Of a DNA stretch of 64,000 bases, positions 1 to 13,400 are shown piece after piece. Both the position numbers and the translations under genes were made by a program. Numbering within the stretch: the first letter of the stretch is position 1; every line of letters starts with the position of its first letter. The stretch is from the NCBI GenBank assembly GCA_948474755.1, contig CAOLHI010000739.1, forward strand, positions 62,001 to 126,000. Reading direction: 5' to 3'. Origin of the DNA: Ctenosaura bakeri (Eukaryota > Chordata > Lepidosauria > Squamata > Iguanidae). The notes under the pieces are model-generated. The model made no database searches. It was not told the origin of the DNA and worked only from the letters and a program-made list of their open reading frames with translations.

Positions 1-98
1 GGAGCTGAAGGAACCGGGACGCGAGAGCCTCTCGCTGGAGGTTGCTCACACAAGCCCCGCATCCCAGCACCATGAAAAGGTAAGCTGCAAAAAGGGTC
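1..98 (+). repeat. 3' end of a GGCCCTTT-type inverted-repeat element, cut by the window
   Basis: The sequence matches the right end of the elements at 20294-20687 and 55246-55652: a GCTGAAG..GGGAC..GAGAGC block, CCAGCACC, AAAAGGT(A/G)AG, then CTGCAAAAAGGG. It lies in the MRC1 intron. Confidence 0.6.
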
Positions 99-99
99 A

Positions 100-348
100 T
101 AAGGTTGGAAGAGACCACAAGGTCCATGGAATCCATCCCCCTGCCATGAAGGAATACATTGTCAAAACATTCCCAGAAGATGGCCATCCAGCATCTGTTT
201 AAAAACCTCCAAAGAAGGAGATTCCATTGCACTCCCAAGCAGTGCATTCCACTGCCAAACTGCTCTTACCATTCAGAATTTCTTCCTCATGTTTAGATGG
301 AATCTCTTTTCCTGAAGTTTGAAGCCATTGCTCCATATCATAGTCTCA
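100..348 (-). mobile_element. CR1 LINE 3' end, antisense
   Basis: Reverse complement of the CR1 3' region seen at 11477-11838: TGGAAGAGACC, CTGCCATG, GATGGCCATCCAGCATCTGT, AAAACCTCC, GGAGATTCCA, and the block that in sense reads ATTCAAGC. It lies just outside the first MRC1 exon of the window. It is a 5'-truncated dead copy. Confidence 0.8.
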
Positions 349-576
349 ACTTGATTTTAACACAAGCCTTCAGGCCACAGCTTGCAATTATGGACCTGTA
401 TATTACAGAAAGCAAGTATGGTGTTACCCAAGATATGAAATCTATATAGCTTTTGTTAATGCTGTTGCTGTATGCTGTAACATACACTTGAAACACTGTT
501 GGTCCTTTTTTGTGACGTGGAAGAGTGGTTTAAACTTCCTTAAACTTACCAGCTGATAAAGTATGTTTCTGTTCAG

Positions 577-719
577 GCTTATGGAATGATATAAACTGTG
601 GCTTTGAGAATGGCTTCATCTGTGAGAGACACAATAGTTCTGTCCATTCAACTGTCGCTCCCACATCACCTGAGCCTCTTGGAGGGTGTGCTGAAGGCTG
701 GCATTTGTTTGATAACAAG
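577..719 (+). CDS. MRC1: MRC1 exon: end of CTLD5, linker, start of CTLD6
   Basis: The acceptor is tttctgttcag and the donor is aag|gtaact. The exon enters with two bases of a split codon. The peptide opens LWNDINCGFENGFICER. WND is the calcium-ligand motif near the end of a CTLD, and FICER holds the last conserved cysteine. A linker with an N-glycosylation sequon (NSS) follows, then GGCAEGW, the N-terminal strand of CTLD6. The boundary at ...DNK falls just before the CF pair of the next exon. Confidence 0.9.
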
Positions 720-3700
720 GTAACTCAGCAATAACAAATAGCCTAATAAACCAACTCTTTTCATATAGGGTAGCATGTGCAATAATTTTTAAATAAATTT
801 ATGGATTGTTGACTATCTAGATCTGCTATGCTAATTACCATTTCATGATGTCAAGATTTATTTTGCTTTTTGATACAATTGACAGAATTTTGGTGAACGT
901 TTTTCTTTTACCTCCAGTGCTTCCGTATATTTGGTTTTAATGAAGAAGAGAGAAAAAACTGGTCTGCTGCACGCACTGATTGCAAAAACCAAGGAGGAAA
1001 CCTGGCAACTATACCAAGCAAAGCTGTTCAAGGTGTGTTTGGTTCTTTAACTCAGATTATTCATATAAGCTTGCATGTTTTAAAGATCCAAGACTCAAGT
1101 TAACGGCATAATAACAGGATAAACTGCAATGTGGCTTCTTTGCTTGGAGGAGGAGTCGGCAATGGGGGCAGGATTGCAACAACACAAGACACAAGCTTAT
1201 TCTGCCATGTGGCTCTAGGCCTCTCCTTATCAAAGCGGCATGACAAGAATTCACACTGCAGGAGCTCATAACATTAAAGTGTAGTATAATAACCCATAGG
1301 TCTCAAACGGTATACACTTGATGTGTTAGTTTAACAAACAATTGGTCTCAGTGACATGACCAAGATAATCCCAAACAAGACTTTTATACTCCAACTAGCA
1401 TATATACCCAGTGTTGCCCGGGATTTTATTTTCTTGTAGGTAATACTTGTTAGAAATAGGAATTACCTTACCTTATCTTACCTTACCTAACCTTAGGAAT
1501 TAGATGTGGTTGAAATACACAGATTTCAGATCCTGTATGTCCAGTATGTGTAACTTTTCCCCGTATTCCCCAATCCAATCTGTATTCAGAGTTATTAACA
1601 AACAGATGTTGGGTTCCTGAGGGAATACACTGCCCTCCTTCTTGCTGCTAGGCCTCATCTCCATAGCAAGCAGCCTGAGCTCTCTGGGTGAGAATTCTAA
1701 AGGGTCCTCCCTGAACTGCCAACCCTAGGATTCCATAGAATCTTCACAGACAGCCAATCATATGAGGTCTTCCCACTTCACACAGCCAATCATATGTCTA
1801 TGCCTACCTGACACAAACAGACAAACTTTGACTTTTATATAGTAAATATGCCTGCCTGATTCATTTAATTTTAGCAAAAGGGCTTATACTGTTAGTCTTC
1901 TCATATTTCCCTTTCCATTTTTTTTCCATTCCCAAATATTTTGCTAAGGAGGAGATGGAATAGCTGTACAATGTCTTTTGATTAATATTCATGGGAGCTT
2001 ACTTGCTCTAACCTAGGGAAGCTTTATTGTCTACTAAGATGAAGTGTGTTAAAACAGAGCAATTTTGACAGTCAGTGTTGTACTGCTAAGATATAGATTT
2101 AATATTGCTCATTCATTTGAAAGAAATAGTCTTTTGTGTGTCAGTTTGAAAGGAAACTAGGTAATTGTTTCAGGCTTCAGAAAAGGCAAAGTTACAGTTT
2201 TCACTCCTCTCTCTAAGGTTTTTCCAAATCATGCCTAAACAAGGAACAACATGTTGGAAGTGGAGAAATGTACAACCACATTTGCAGAAGTAGTGTCATT
2301 AAGTAGAGAAATATAGTTAGGGATAAAGATGAGCAGTTAGGGTTCTCTGCTGTGTTCCCACCTTATGTTTGCTCTTTAATTTCCTTATCTACGAATTGAC
2401 TTTCTCTCCTTCCTCACATTTCTTCCTCTCTCTTTGTCTCAGAGCCATATACATTTAAGAAGCAGATTCCGGCCATTTCCACACTAGCCTGTTATAGTGC
2501 GACTGATTCCACTTTCAACATCCTCTGGGATCCTGGGGTTTGCAGTTTTGGGAGGGGCCAGTCGACCCCTCCCGAAACTGCAAACCCCAGGATCCCAGAG
2601 GATGTTGAAAGTGGAATCATCGCGCTATAACAGGCTAGTGCAGAAATGGCCTCCCTCTTTTCTCAGTCCCAGATGTTGTTGGTCTTTCTTACGGCTGTCA
2701 TATGGGATAACACAAAGAAAAGGAGGATTATCTTAACCATAATATGTTTGTGCTTTTCATGGGAACCGAAAGTGGTGTGCTGGCCTTTGCAGCCCTTTTG
2801 TCAGATTGTTCAAGCGAATTTTTAAAAAATCTTCTTGTTGTTACACTCCAGCAGGGATGAGGAACCTGTGGCCCTCCAGATGTTCCTGGACTGCAGTCTT
2901 CATCATCATACACCATATACTTTGCTGGCAAGGACTGATGAAAGCTGAAGTCACATAGGATTTTGGAGGGCTGCTACTCCCCATCCCCACATGAAAGGAA
3001 TCTTTCCTAAAAAGATGAACAAAATATAATCAGTTGAGTTGATTATATCTTGCATTGTAGATTAAACATATGTGGTTTCCTAAATACTCTATGATAAAAC
3101 ATTTCTTTATTTTCACTCAGCTTTCCTTACAGTGAGCTTAAAAAGCATTTCAGATGGCCCCTGGATTGGGCTGAATGATATCAATCATGAGCATAAGTTC
3201 TTATGGACAGATGGGAGTGGTGTCTATTATACAAACTGGGCCAAAGGTTCCCCAAGATATAGTGTAAGTTTTATCTACCATTTTTTGTTTGATGTAGCAT
3301 ATCTTCTTGATATCATGTTCCTGCAGCAAAACTACATATGTGATTGGGGGGTGGGGGATTCCAGAGACCTCATCCTTAAAGGCTGGCTTTTACAGTCTTT
3401 ACATATTTACTGTGGCTCAAGCTTTCATGGAGACATAGTATACAGAACAGGCAGCAAAGTTATAATCAAAGTCCAAGAAATTTGTGCTGGGGGGAAATTG
3501 CAGGTAACTTTGGCCAGAATTAGACCTATGCATTAAACTCAGAGATTAAAGTAAATCTTTAGAACTGTCAATTTACTCCCAGCTTTCTTTAGGACATTTC
3601 TCCTGTTCACTTTTGCCAGTGGGATAAGATCAGGCATAGTAACAGTGTCCCATCCATATTTCATTGTACTGCAATCTCCATTAGCTCTGAACATCATATC

Positions 3701-6700
3701 CAGCAATGAAAGATGACATAAATTTTGTTTGACATCACCTGGATGACCACTTCTTGCCAACTCTGAACTAGAGGATATTCATCCAATGCCGTTTCTGAAT
3801 CAGAATTACCTCCTTCAATTGAATCATATGTCATTTCTGAGTTGGGGCACTAGGAATCTGAATGAAATGCTACTGATTCCCAGCCCTCACTCATCTACCC
3901 ACACATCCTGATCTTTTGGGCGGTAACTACTATTTTACTCTCATCTCTTCCCAAAGTATTTAACTGTTTAGGAATTAGTGATGGTACTACACCCAGGATA
4001 CTGAACATATTCCGAAGCAAATTGAAAAGCTGCAAGAATTTTGTACACAAGGCATGGGTAGATATGCTAAAAGTCTGGGAATTTTGAAACCATAGGGAAA
4101 TAAATTGAGGTTTTTTTGTTGTTTTTTTCAGAAGGAACAGATATTTTCAGAAAATTTGAGGGGGAAAATTATATCTGTACCCTTTATGGATGAAAATCAG
4201 TCTATCAATTTAGAAACATAAAATGTATTATGGGTGTTTTTAGGGATAAAATTGTTATGACTGATATATTAAAAGTACAATTTATTCAGATAATACTTAC
4301 GAATGGAACTTACTTTATGCAATATTCCTTTTCAGTAATGCTACGAGGTCCTGAACTGTAAGGACCACCTAACCTGTACTTAGCTGGTTTGCTAGTTTTT
4401 GAAAAGCAGTTTAAAAAACAGTAAAGGAAACCATCAACATTAGTAAAACAGAGGAAATTATTTTGCCTCCTTGAATCTTCTAAGTAGGCATAAGTACTCA
4501 TTTTCATTAAAAAAAAAACTGAAAAAAGGAAACTAAAGCCGTTCCAAACTACACTCTTATAGCGTGATTATTCCACTTTCAACATCCTATGGATCCTGGG
4601 GTTTGCAGTTTCGGGAGGGGCTGGCCGGCCCCTCCCGAAACTGCAAACCCCAGGATTCCATAGGATGTTGAAGGTGGAATAATCATGCTATAAGAGTGTA
4701 GTGCAGAAAAGACCTATGACTAGAAATGGCAGTGATGAGATGAAGAACATAATCTTAGATAGATGTTTTGCTCTTAGATAATTTTTAGAAATAATTTCGG
4801 GGGCATAAATGTAAGAACATTTTATATTAAACATTTTGCTTATTATTCTAAAAGAATATGTTCTATAACTGAACTTCTTCCATTTTTCCAACTTTTCCCA
4901 GGGAAAAACATTCTGTGGGAAGAAACAAGATTTTTTTTCCTGAATTTTTCATGTTCTCTCCCACACTTTTATTTCTCTAGGCATGGGTGAATAATGTAGG
5001 GCACTCCAGATGTTATTGGACTGCAGTTCCCATTAGCCTTATCCACTACAAGCAGTGGTGAAGGATGATGGGAGTTTTATACTAACAATATCTTAGGTAG
5101 AATATGTTTACTGCTCATGCTTGACCCTCCTCAAGTGAATGAAGACTGACTGTGAGCTAGGCCCAACAGCACAGTGAGGAGACATGACTGACATTTATCT
5201 ACAGATTATCTGATGTCACTAAAAAGCATCAAAACAGAAGCAGGAGGATTGGCATAATTAAACAATGCAACACATGACAGAGGTGACTCTTGTTCATTCC
5301 CCAGGGTGATTGCGTTTTTATGTTGAAAAATCCTGTGAAGATGGTAGGAAATTGGAGGGATGGAAGATGCCATAGTGAAAAAAGCTATATCTGTCAAAGG
5401 AAGACTGGTAAGTTTAAAAAAAAATCCTATTAGTGGTAGGCTATCTTTCATTTGAAAGCAAGAACAGAACTCCCGTGCATTGGCACCACTGCTGCTACAC
5501 ATGTGCACATATATATTCATTGAAGCCATTATGAATGAAAAACAGGGTTTCTGTTAGAATCTAGTGCTTAGAAAGCCAATTGAGCAGCAGTCTTTTGACC
5601 TCTCTTGGGAAAAAAAATATAAGACGAATTTCAAATAGGGCTGGAAACTCCTCACTAGGCATTTAATTGGGCATTCTGTGGCTTGGACCAGGTCCTGTTT
5701 TCACTTAGGCCATTTCCACGCTACACTGTTATAGTGCTATTATTCCACATGCAACATCCTGTGGAATCCTGGGGTTTGCAGTTTAGGGAGGAGCCTTTAG
5801 AATTCTCACCCACACAGCTCTTTGGCTTAAGTCAACTATAAACCCCAAAACTCCACAGCATGTTGAAAGTGGAATAATAGCACTATAATAGTGTGGTGAG
5901 AAAATGGCCTTAGAATTTGACTAAATTTTTATCCTTCGGTGAAATTTATATGTTCTCTAAGATCAAGGCTTTTACAATGGTTATTTCAGAATTTTAGGAA
6001 TCTGAGCTGCTGAATCTTATGGGACGGTAGGAGTCATAATTTCAGCATGAAGTGACATCAGTGACATCAGTTCATATTTTTCAAAGGCTGTATGCAATTT
6101 AAACTAAAATCTCTTTATTCTTTTGCTGTAGATGCTATAATATCTCACCCTGAAACAACAGTTCCAGCCTCTGGATATACCCTTTATGGAAGTAGCAGCT
6201 ATTCTGTTGTTAGTCCCAAAATGACATGGGAAGTTGCAAGAAAAAAGTGTAAATCTGAAAACGCAGAGCTTGCCAGCATTTTAAATCCTTATACAGAGGC
6301 ATTCTTATGGCTACAGGTGTTAAAATACAAGGAGCCAGTGTGGATTGGTCTAAACAGCAAGCTGGTAAGAACAAAATGTTCTTTATCCACATCAAGGGGC
6401 TGTATTCAGAAAAATTAGAAATTACTAGAAAATGATATTAATTAGTGACATTATTTGCAGTAACTTATATTAGCATGCTTTGTAAAACCAGCTTTGGACA
6501 AGATTGAGAGCTAAACTCCAAGTATTAGGAACTTCGGCTTAGTAGTATTTCTAAAACAGGCTTGGTAACATTTTCTGCCTCCAAGGCTTCATTTGTCCCT
6601 TTGGATGATATGTTGAAGCTGTCTTGTGTATGCACACACATATGTGGTCATACAGACACTTACCCAAATTGCTCAGGAAGAATCTTTGGTCTCCTTTCTA

Positions 6701-9700
6701 TGCCAATTATTTAGAGTGGTATCACTAGAATCGAATAGAATTAAAGTATCCTAGTGATCCTTCTGAAGATTGCTTTGGCATTTCATCTGGGGACAGTTTT
6801 AACATTAATCCATATAGTGGCATCAGGATCTGCAATCATGAGAGGTACAGCAAACTGCAATCATGAGTGGTACAGGTATGAGTCTCCCCACTCAATATAA
6901 CAGGAATGGGAATACTGGGAAAGGGAGTCAGGACACACATAATGAGCCTCACAGGTGATGCCATATCGCCAAACCCTGTTCTAAAGTTGATCCATCATCT
7001 TTTTCAAAAGTTATCCATATGGACAAAGCATCTGTGCAGACATGCCCCTGATGAACTCATCTGCTCAACTACTTTGTGTTCAAAGGGACATCTACATGCA
7101 ATCAATTCAGCATGGGTAGATGCTCCCAATAACTAACCCTTCTGCATGGTGAAATATGAGACTTGCTGATGCAGAGAAAAATTTTCCATCTCTCACTCCA
7201 GAGGGAAATGTCCAAATCCTATCTCAGGTGTGCTGAAGTCCAGGACCAGGAAGCTTAAGGAATTTCCATTTACTTTCCACTATTCCACTCTCACAAGGAA
7301 TCACATTGCAAACCAGTTTCTTGACTTTGAGGTATATATCTATATGGCACAGCATATGTTCCTCAGTCTCTGACAACTCCTGGTCAAGTTGAAAAGAACC
7401 TTCTCTGAAAGTCTGAAGAACTACTGCCAGTCAGTGCTAAATTAAATGACAACCATGTTATTTGGCATACACCCACTTAATACGTTAAGTTCTGTTTTGC
7501 CTATATACTATATGCATTTTATTTTCATTTCACACCACTCCGCAGGTATAGTATTCCACTATTCCATCATTTTTTCCCCCTGAGGCTTCTCACCTTTACA
7601 ACCTCTATAGCAAGCAAGTACAACACAGTCCTCTCTATGCCGTGAATATGATACTAAGCTAATGCAACTGGTGGGGTGGAAAGAGTTCTGTTTCGGTAAA
7701 TTTTTGAAATACTTACTGAAATTTATTCAGGTTGGAAAGACATTGAAGACTTAGAAAGTACAGTGTGGTATTTTTTTTTAATTCATCACCACCACTGTGC
7801 ACTTCTTGTAATGGGCAGGGCTAGCCCACACAACCACTCCACACCCTGCTGATATACATAGAGCAGGCATTCATACCTTCCCTTCCATTTAACCTACAGA
7901 ACTTCAGATCTTAAGAGATAAAACAAGGGGGCAGAAGAATTATAAGGAAATATTGCTAGACCCTACTGCTGAAAACTAGTATAGTATTTTGTCTCTCCAT
8001 TTTCTAAATCAATCAAAAAGCCATTTCTAAGCCAAACCAAACTTCTGTGTGCATTATACTTGTAGACCAATGAGAAATATAAATGGATAAGTAACTGGAG
8101 ACTGACATATACCAACTGGGCTGCTGAAGAGCCAAAAGAGAAAATTGCCTGTGCCTACATGGACATTGATGGTCACTGGAAAACAGCTGCCTGCAATGAA
8201 ACATATTTCTCTATCTGTGAGAAGTATAATGGTAAGAAAAGCAATGTAGTAAGAAAAGAGGAAGACTGCATCTCAGGATACAAGAGTAGAGGAAACTAAG
8301 GCATACTTTATTAACTATACACAGGCCATTTCCGCACTAGCCTGTTATAGCGCAATGATTCCACTTTCAACATCCTCTGGAATCCTGGGGTTTGCAGTTT
8401 GGGGAGGGGCCGGTCAGCCCCTTCCGAAACTGCAAACCCCAGGATTCCATAGGATGTTGAAAGTGGAATCATCACGCTGTAACAGGCTAGTGCGGAAATG
8501 GAGACAGTGATCTGTAGAAGGGCTTAAGCAACATTGGTTTACATCTAGTCCAGGTTCCCACTGAACCACTCCCTCAGTCATGCTATGGGCAAACCACCCA
8601 TTGTCCCACTGACAAGTGGTATCTAATAGCTTGTCACTAGCAGGCCATCCCTTGCTAGGAGGAACATCCCAAGATAGATACCCTCTAAGGCCCCAAGTCT
8701 CAGGAAGAGGCACATCCCAGGCTTGGTTATTGCCCCAGATCCCAGAACCCAAAAGAAGCCCCCTCAAGCTTCTCTATTCTCAGAGAAGCCCCTTTCCCTC
8801 ATAAGATATCCTTAGGAGCTCGAACATTTTATCCAGGCCACAGCAGCACCATATACTCACAACAACTGACTCATAAACAAGGGACGATTCTCCTTCCCCC
8901 AACACACCTTACAAAACAGGTTGAAAATCCTGCTGTAAATCAGGTAAGAATATTTTATGGCCCTGTTCATACAAGGAGACTCCATCAATCCAGTACAATT
9001 CCAAATGGGCTTCTTCATCCTCCAGTCTCCTGCGTGGTGTGGCAGAAAAATATCCCAGTCTTGATTCTTTTCAGTTGATCTTCCTGTAGGCCTTAGGCAA
9101 ACACTGAGGACCCCCCCCTTTTTTTTTTTAAATTATGGATGTGCAGTTCTGAGCAGAGAAACCTTCCCACCACCAAATTGCAACATTATCTATAGGATTT
9201 GGGGGTGTAAACTATTCTTTAAAAATACTTGTTTCATTATAGGTATAATCCCAACAGAGGCTCCTGAACTCCCAGGAAGATGCCCTGAATCCAAAGAAAC
9301 CCATAGGTCTTGGATTCCTTTTCGGTCTCATTGCTACTCCATTTATCCTCTCAGGGAAAGCTGGCCTGGAGCATCCATGAGATGTGCTTATTTAGGTGAG
9401 TCATATTTGGAATTAGTTCATAATAACCATACTGCTTTATGCTAGGGAGTTCTTAGCTGATTTATAAACCTGTGAGGTATTTTTTTCATAGTGTTAGGTC
9501 AGCGGTCCACATTTCCAGGTTTCACTTTTGTGGATTTGATTATTCACGAATTATTTGGTGTCACTTCTGCTGCCTCCATACTCCATTTTTAATAGGGACT
9601 GCAAGCCTTGTGAGACTGAGAAACTGCGAACGAGGCTTGTAAGTCCTTATTAGAAATGGTGTGGGCAGCAGTGGAGGTGGCAGTAAGCCCCACCAGCCAC

Positions 9701-10414
9701 CCATTTCTGCCTCATGGAGAAACCCTGATGCCTCAAAGGAATCCATGGTGGGTTGAATATGGTGATCATACTTTTTTTGTGTGTTAAATATGGTTTGGGA
9801 AGGCCTAGAGTTGTGCACGGTTTTTCCACTTTCATGGGGGTCCTATTCCCTAACCCTAGCAAATGTGGAGGGAAGACTGTATAAAGAAAATATTTTTAAA
9901 AGGTATGCCCCTCAGTCACTTTTCTTTTTTTTCCTGCATCTCCTCCATTCTCAGTTTCAATGAAATGTATATCCTCTGTTTCAAAGTGAACAACATCCTC
10001 ATGTAACTGATATATTAATTATTTAATTTTGATTCCTTCTACTTTAGAGAGGACACAGTAAACAAGCACAGCATCAGAAGCACATTGGTCTTCCCCTTTT
10101 GAATGTTCTGTTCATATTATTATTTATTAACTACATGTATTTCTTATTTGATTTTTGTCTACCAAGGATAAGAAGCACTGTGGTTTGAGCATTGGACTAG
10201 AATTCTGGGAGACCATGGTTTGAATCCTTGCTTGGCCATGACAACCCGTTGGGTGGCCTTGGGCGAGCCACACTTTCTCAAAGGAAAGCAATGGCAAGCC
10301 CAATCTGAACAAATCTTACCAAGAAAACCCCCTGATAGGGTCACCTTAAGGTTGTCATTAGTCAAAAATGATTTGAAGGCACACAGCTACTACTACTACT
10401 ACTACTACTACTAC

Positions 10415-10454
<40 letters not shown>

Positions 10455-13400
10455 ACTACCAAGGACCCCAAAGCAATGTACAATTTTTTAAAAAGAATTC
10501 TTTAAAATCAGTAAAAATAATTTTAGAAACTGAGGGCCAGATAGAGTAACATAGTTCTGGTCACTTGGAAAAGCTCAAGGAGGACACAGCCATCCTGAAT
10601 TTCCTGTCAGGGCACTCCCAAAATCAAAGTGCTGCTTGAGAGAAAACTGTATGCCAGTCAACATAGGGCCTTTCCGTACTACACTGTTATAGTGCTTTTA
10701 TTCCACTTGCAATGTCCTATGGAATCCTGGGATTTACAGTTTAGGGAGGGGCATTAAGAATTCTCAGCCAGAGAGCTCTTTGGCTTCAGTAAATTACAAA
10801 CCCCAGAATTCCAGAGGATATTGAAAGTGGAATAATAGTGCTATAACAGTGTAGAGTCCCAAGGCCCATAGTCTTTCAAAATAGTGGGACATGCTGTGGG
10901 GCCTGTGCTAAAGATCTCAATTTCCAAGCAGGCTCATATGGGATGCAGATTTAGATATACTTCTCCCAAATTATGTAGGACTTTGTAAACCAGCAACATC
11001 TTCTTCAACTGATCTCAGACATGGTCCAATAACCAGCACAGATGATTGAAGACTGGTGACATATGGTCTCTAAAGTACATGCCAAAAAACAGTCTAGCCA
11101 CTACATTTTGTACTAGCAGTAGCGTCCAAACATTTTTCAAGGACAATCCCACATACAGCACATTACAAATTCTAATCTAAGGCTGTAGGCATGGATCACT
11201 GTTGTCTTTCCTCCCTCTGGGATAGGAACAGTACAGAAGTGTTTGGGGAGGGGCTTGGCACACCTGCAGCCTAGGTGGTGCTACCTCAGCTATTCACAAT
11301 CGGCCTGCCTAGATAATACAGGTAGCAAACTGGTCACCTGCTGGTTACAACATCTGTCTTTCACTCAGTGAATCTGCCTTGCTTCTGAACCCTTGGAACT
11401 GAACCCTATTCTTTTGTCCATCCCTCTGCCTGTCGTGGCTTTTCTGGCTACTGACTGGTGCTGGGGTTCATCCACATTGCAGAAGAGAAGGTTAAGAGGG
11501 GACATGATAGCCACGTTTAAATATCTGAAAGGATGTCATGTTGAGGAGGGAGCAGGCTTGTTCTCTACCGCTCTAGAGACTAGGACAAGGAGCAATGGAT
11601 TCAAGCTGCAGGAAAGGAGATTCCACTTGAACCTCAGGAAGAACTTCCTGACAGTCAGAGCTGTCCAGCAGTGGAATATACTGCCTCAGAATGTGGTAGA
11701 GTCTCCTTTGGAGGTTTTTAAGCAGAGGCTGGATGGCCATCTGTTGGGAATGCTTTGATGGGTGTTTCTGCATAGCAGGGGGTTGGACTCGATGGCCTCT
11801 GGGGTCTCTTCCAATTCTATGATTCTATGATTCTATGACATGCTCCTTGACCTCTGGACTGCTAATTACCATACAACTTCTCTTCTTTCCCAGTGAATTA
11901 TGACAATTATGGCCCAAATTTGTCTTCTCTGGGAAGGGACACAACTGATATACCAGTTGTAGTTGGGCAAAGGCAACAGCAACCATATGGCCTGCTAGGA
12001 GCAATGCTGGGTACAAAACACCCCTAAACAATGATGCTTCAGAAAGAGAGCAAGCTCACACAGCAAACTTCCAGAACAGGTGGCAATTACAGTCTCGTCT
12101 TTGCTTTTCTGATGATGAGCAGAATTTTTGTCTTGTCCGGACCAAAATCCAACTTTTGTTCTTCCATGTCCATTCTCTCATTATATTTGGATCTGGACTA
12201 TAATTCAAGACTTTTACCATCTCCTTGGCTTGAGATGAAATAGAGCAATATGGCTGGGTGTTATCAGCATGTTGATGAACCCCAGCACCAAAATTCTGGA
12301 CAACCTCTCCCAGTAGTTTCATGCAAATATTGAAAAACATATTGGATAGTACTAAAGAATTTGATAAGTGAATGGCCATAACTGAACAGCAGTTCCCAGC
12401 GTGACTTACTGTGAATGGTCAGCCAAGAAAGACCTGAACCATAACAAAACAATGCCTCCAAATCCCATTTCAGCTAAATTGTCCATGAGAGGTAGTATGT
12501 GAAATATTTTGGAAGAGATGACAATTGTTCCCCCCACCACTAGGTTCTCTGGAATGTAGATATACCTAGAGTGCTTTTTGCCCTGTCTCATTTGTTATTG
12601 CTTTTCCATGTCTTTCCAGGCACCAAGTGAACAGAACATTACTGGCCATGAGGATTTTGGGGATGGGGGATGATCATAAGGGCATATTTTTTTTAGAAGC
12701 TTAACAACAAGGCGAATGTGCTAAATATTATTTGAGTAATATTTACTTATTAAGTTTAAAATATTACTAGGATCATCATAGAAGGCCTTCTGGACATTTT
12801 TCTATTTTTAAATATAACTTTTTTATTTTAAAAAATATTAGTAGATAACATATTTATGACATTTCTCAGGTGGCACTTTGGCTTCTATAGAAGATTTAGC
12901 TGAAATGAACTTTTTGCTGGAACACACTCAACAATCCAGTGAAATGGACTTTTGGATTGGATTATTTAAAAATGTGGATGGTAATTGTTTAACTTTCAAT
13001 AATTGTCTGTGCTAATATATGATGCATACTTTATGGTTGGAATTGTTTTGATTTGGTTTTAGTTTCTCACCAAGTGTTCAGAAGAAATCTCATCCATTTT
13101 CTAAAAGTTCTGTCTTGCCTCTTAATATTGTCACGTAGGTACTGGTGATGATGGTTGGACTGGATGGCCCCTGTGGTCTCTTCCAAATCTACATTGCTAT
13201 AATTCTATGATTCTATGAACCAACCTTATCATACTTCCACTTGCACTTTGGGTCACTTTGCACTTGTCTATGTCCTGGTACAAGGACATAGCAGAGACTT
13301 GGCTGAGACGTGGCAGAGACTTGGCTGAATATTTAAAGCTGCCCCCTAAATCCATCCAAAGTCACCAGAAGCATAAGAGAGTTTTAGATCTGAATGGAGA

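Noticed and set aside
10162..10240. Functional tRNA gene from A- and B-box sequences
   Set aside because: Boxes belong to a SINE head: no tRNA cloverleaf, followed by the SINE body and found in several copies.
11393..11758. 121-codon ORF
   Set aside because: CR1 3' sequence, with the same peptide as the other CR1 copy at 50818-51039.
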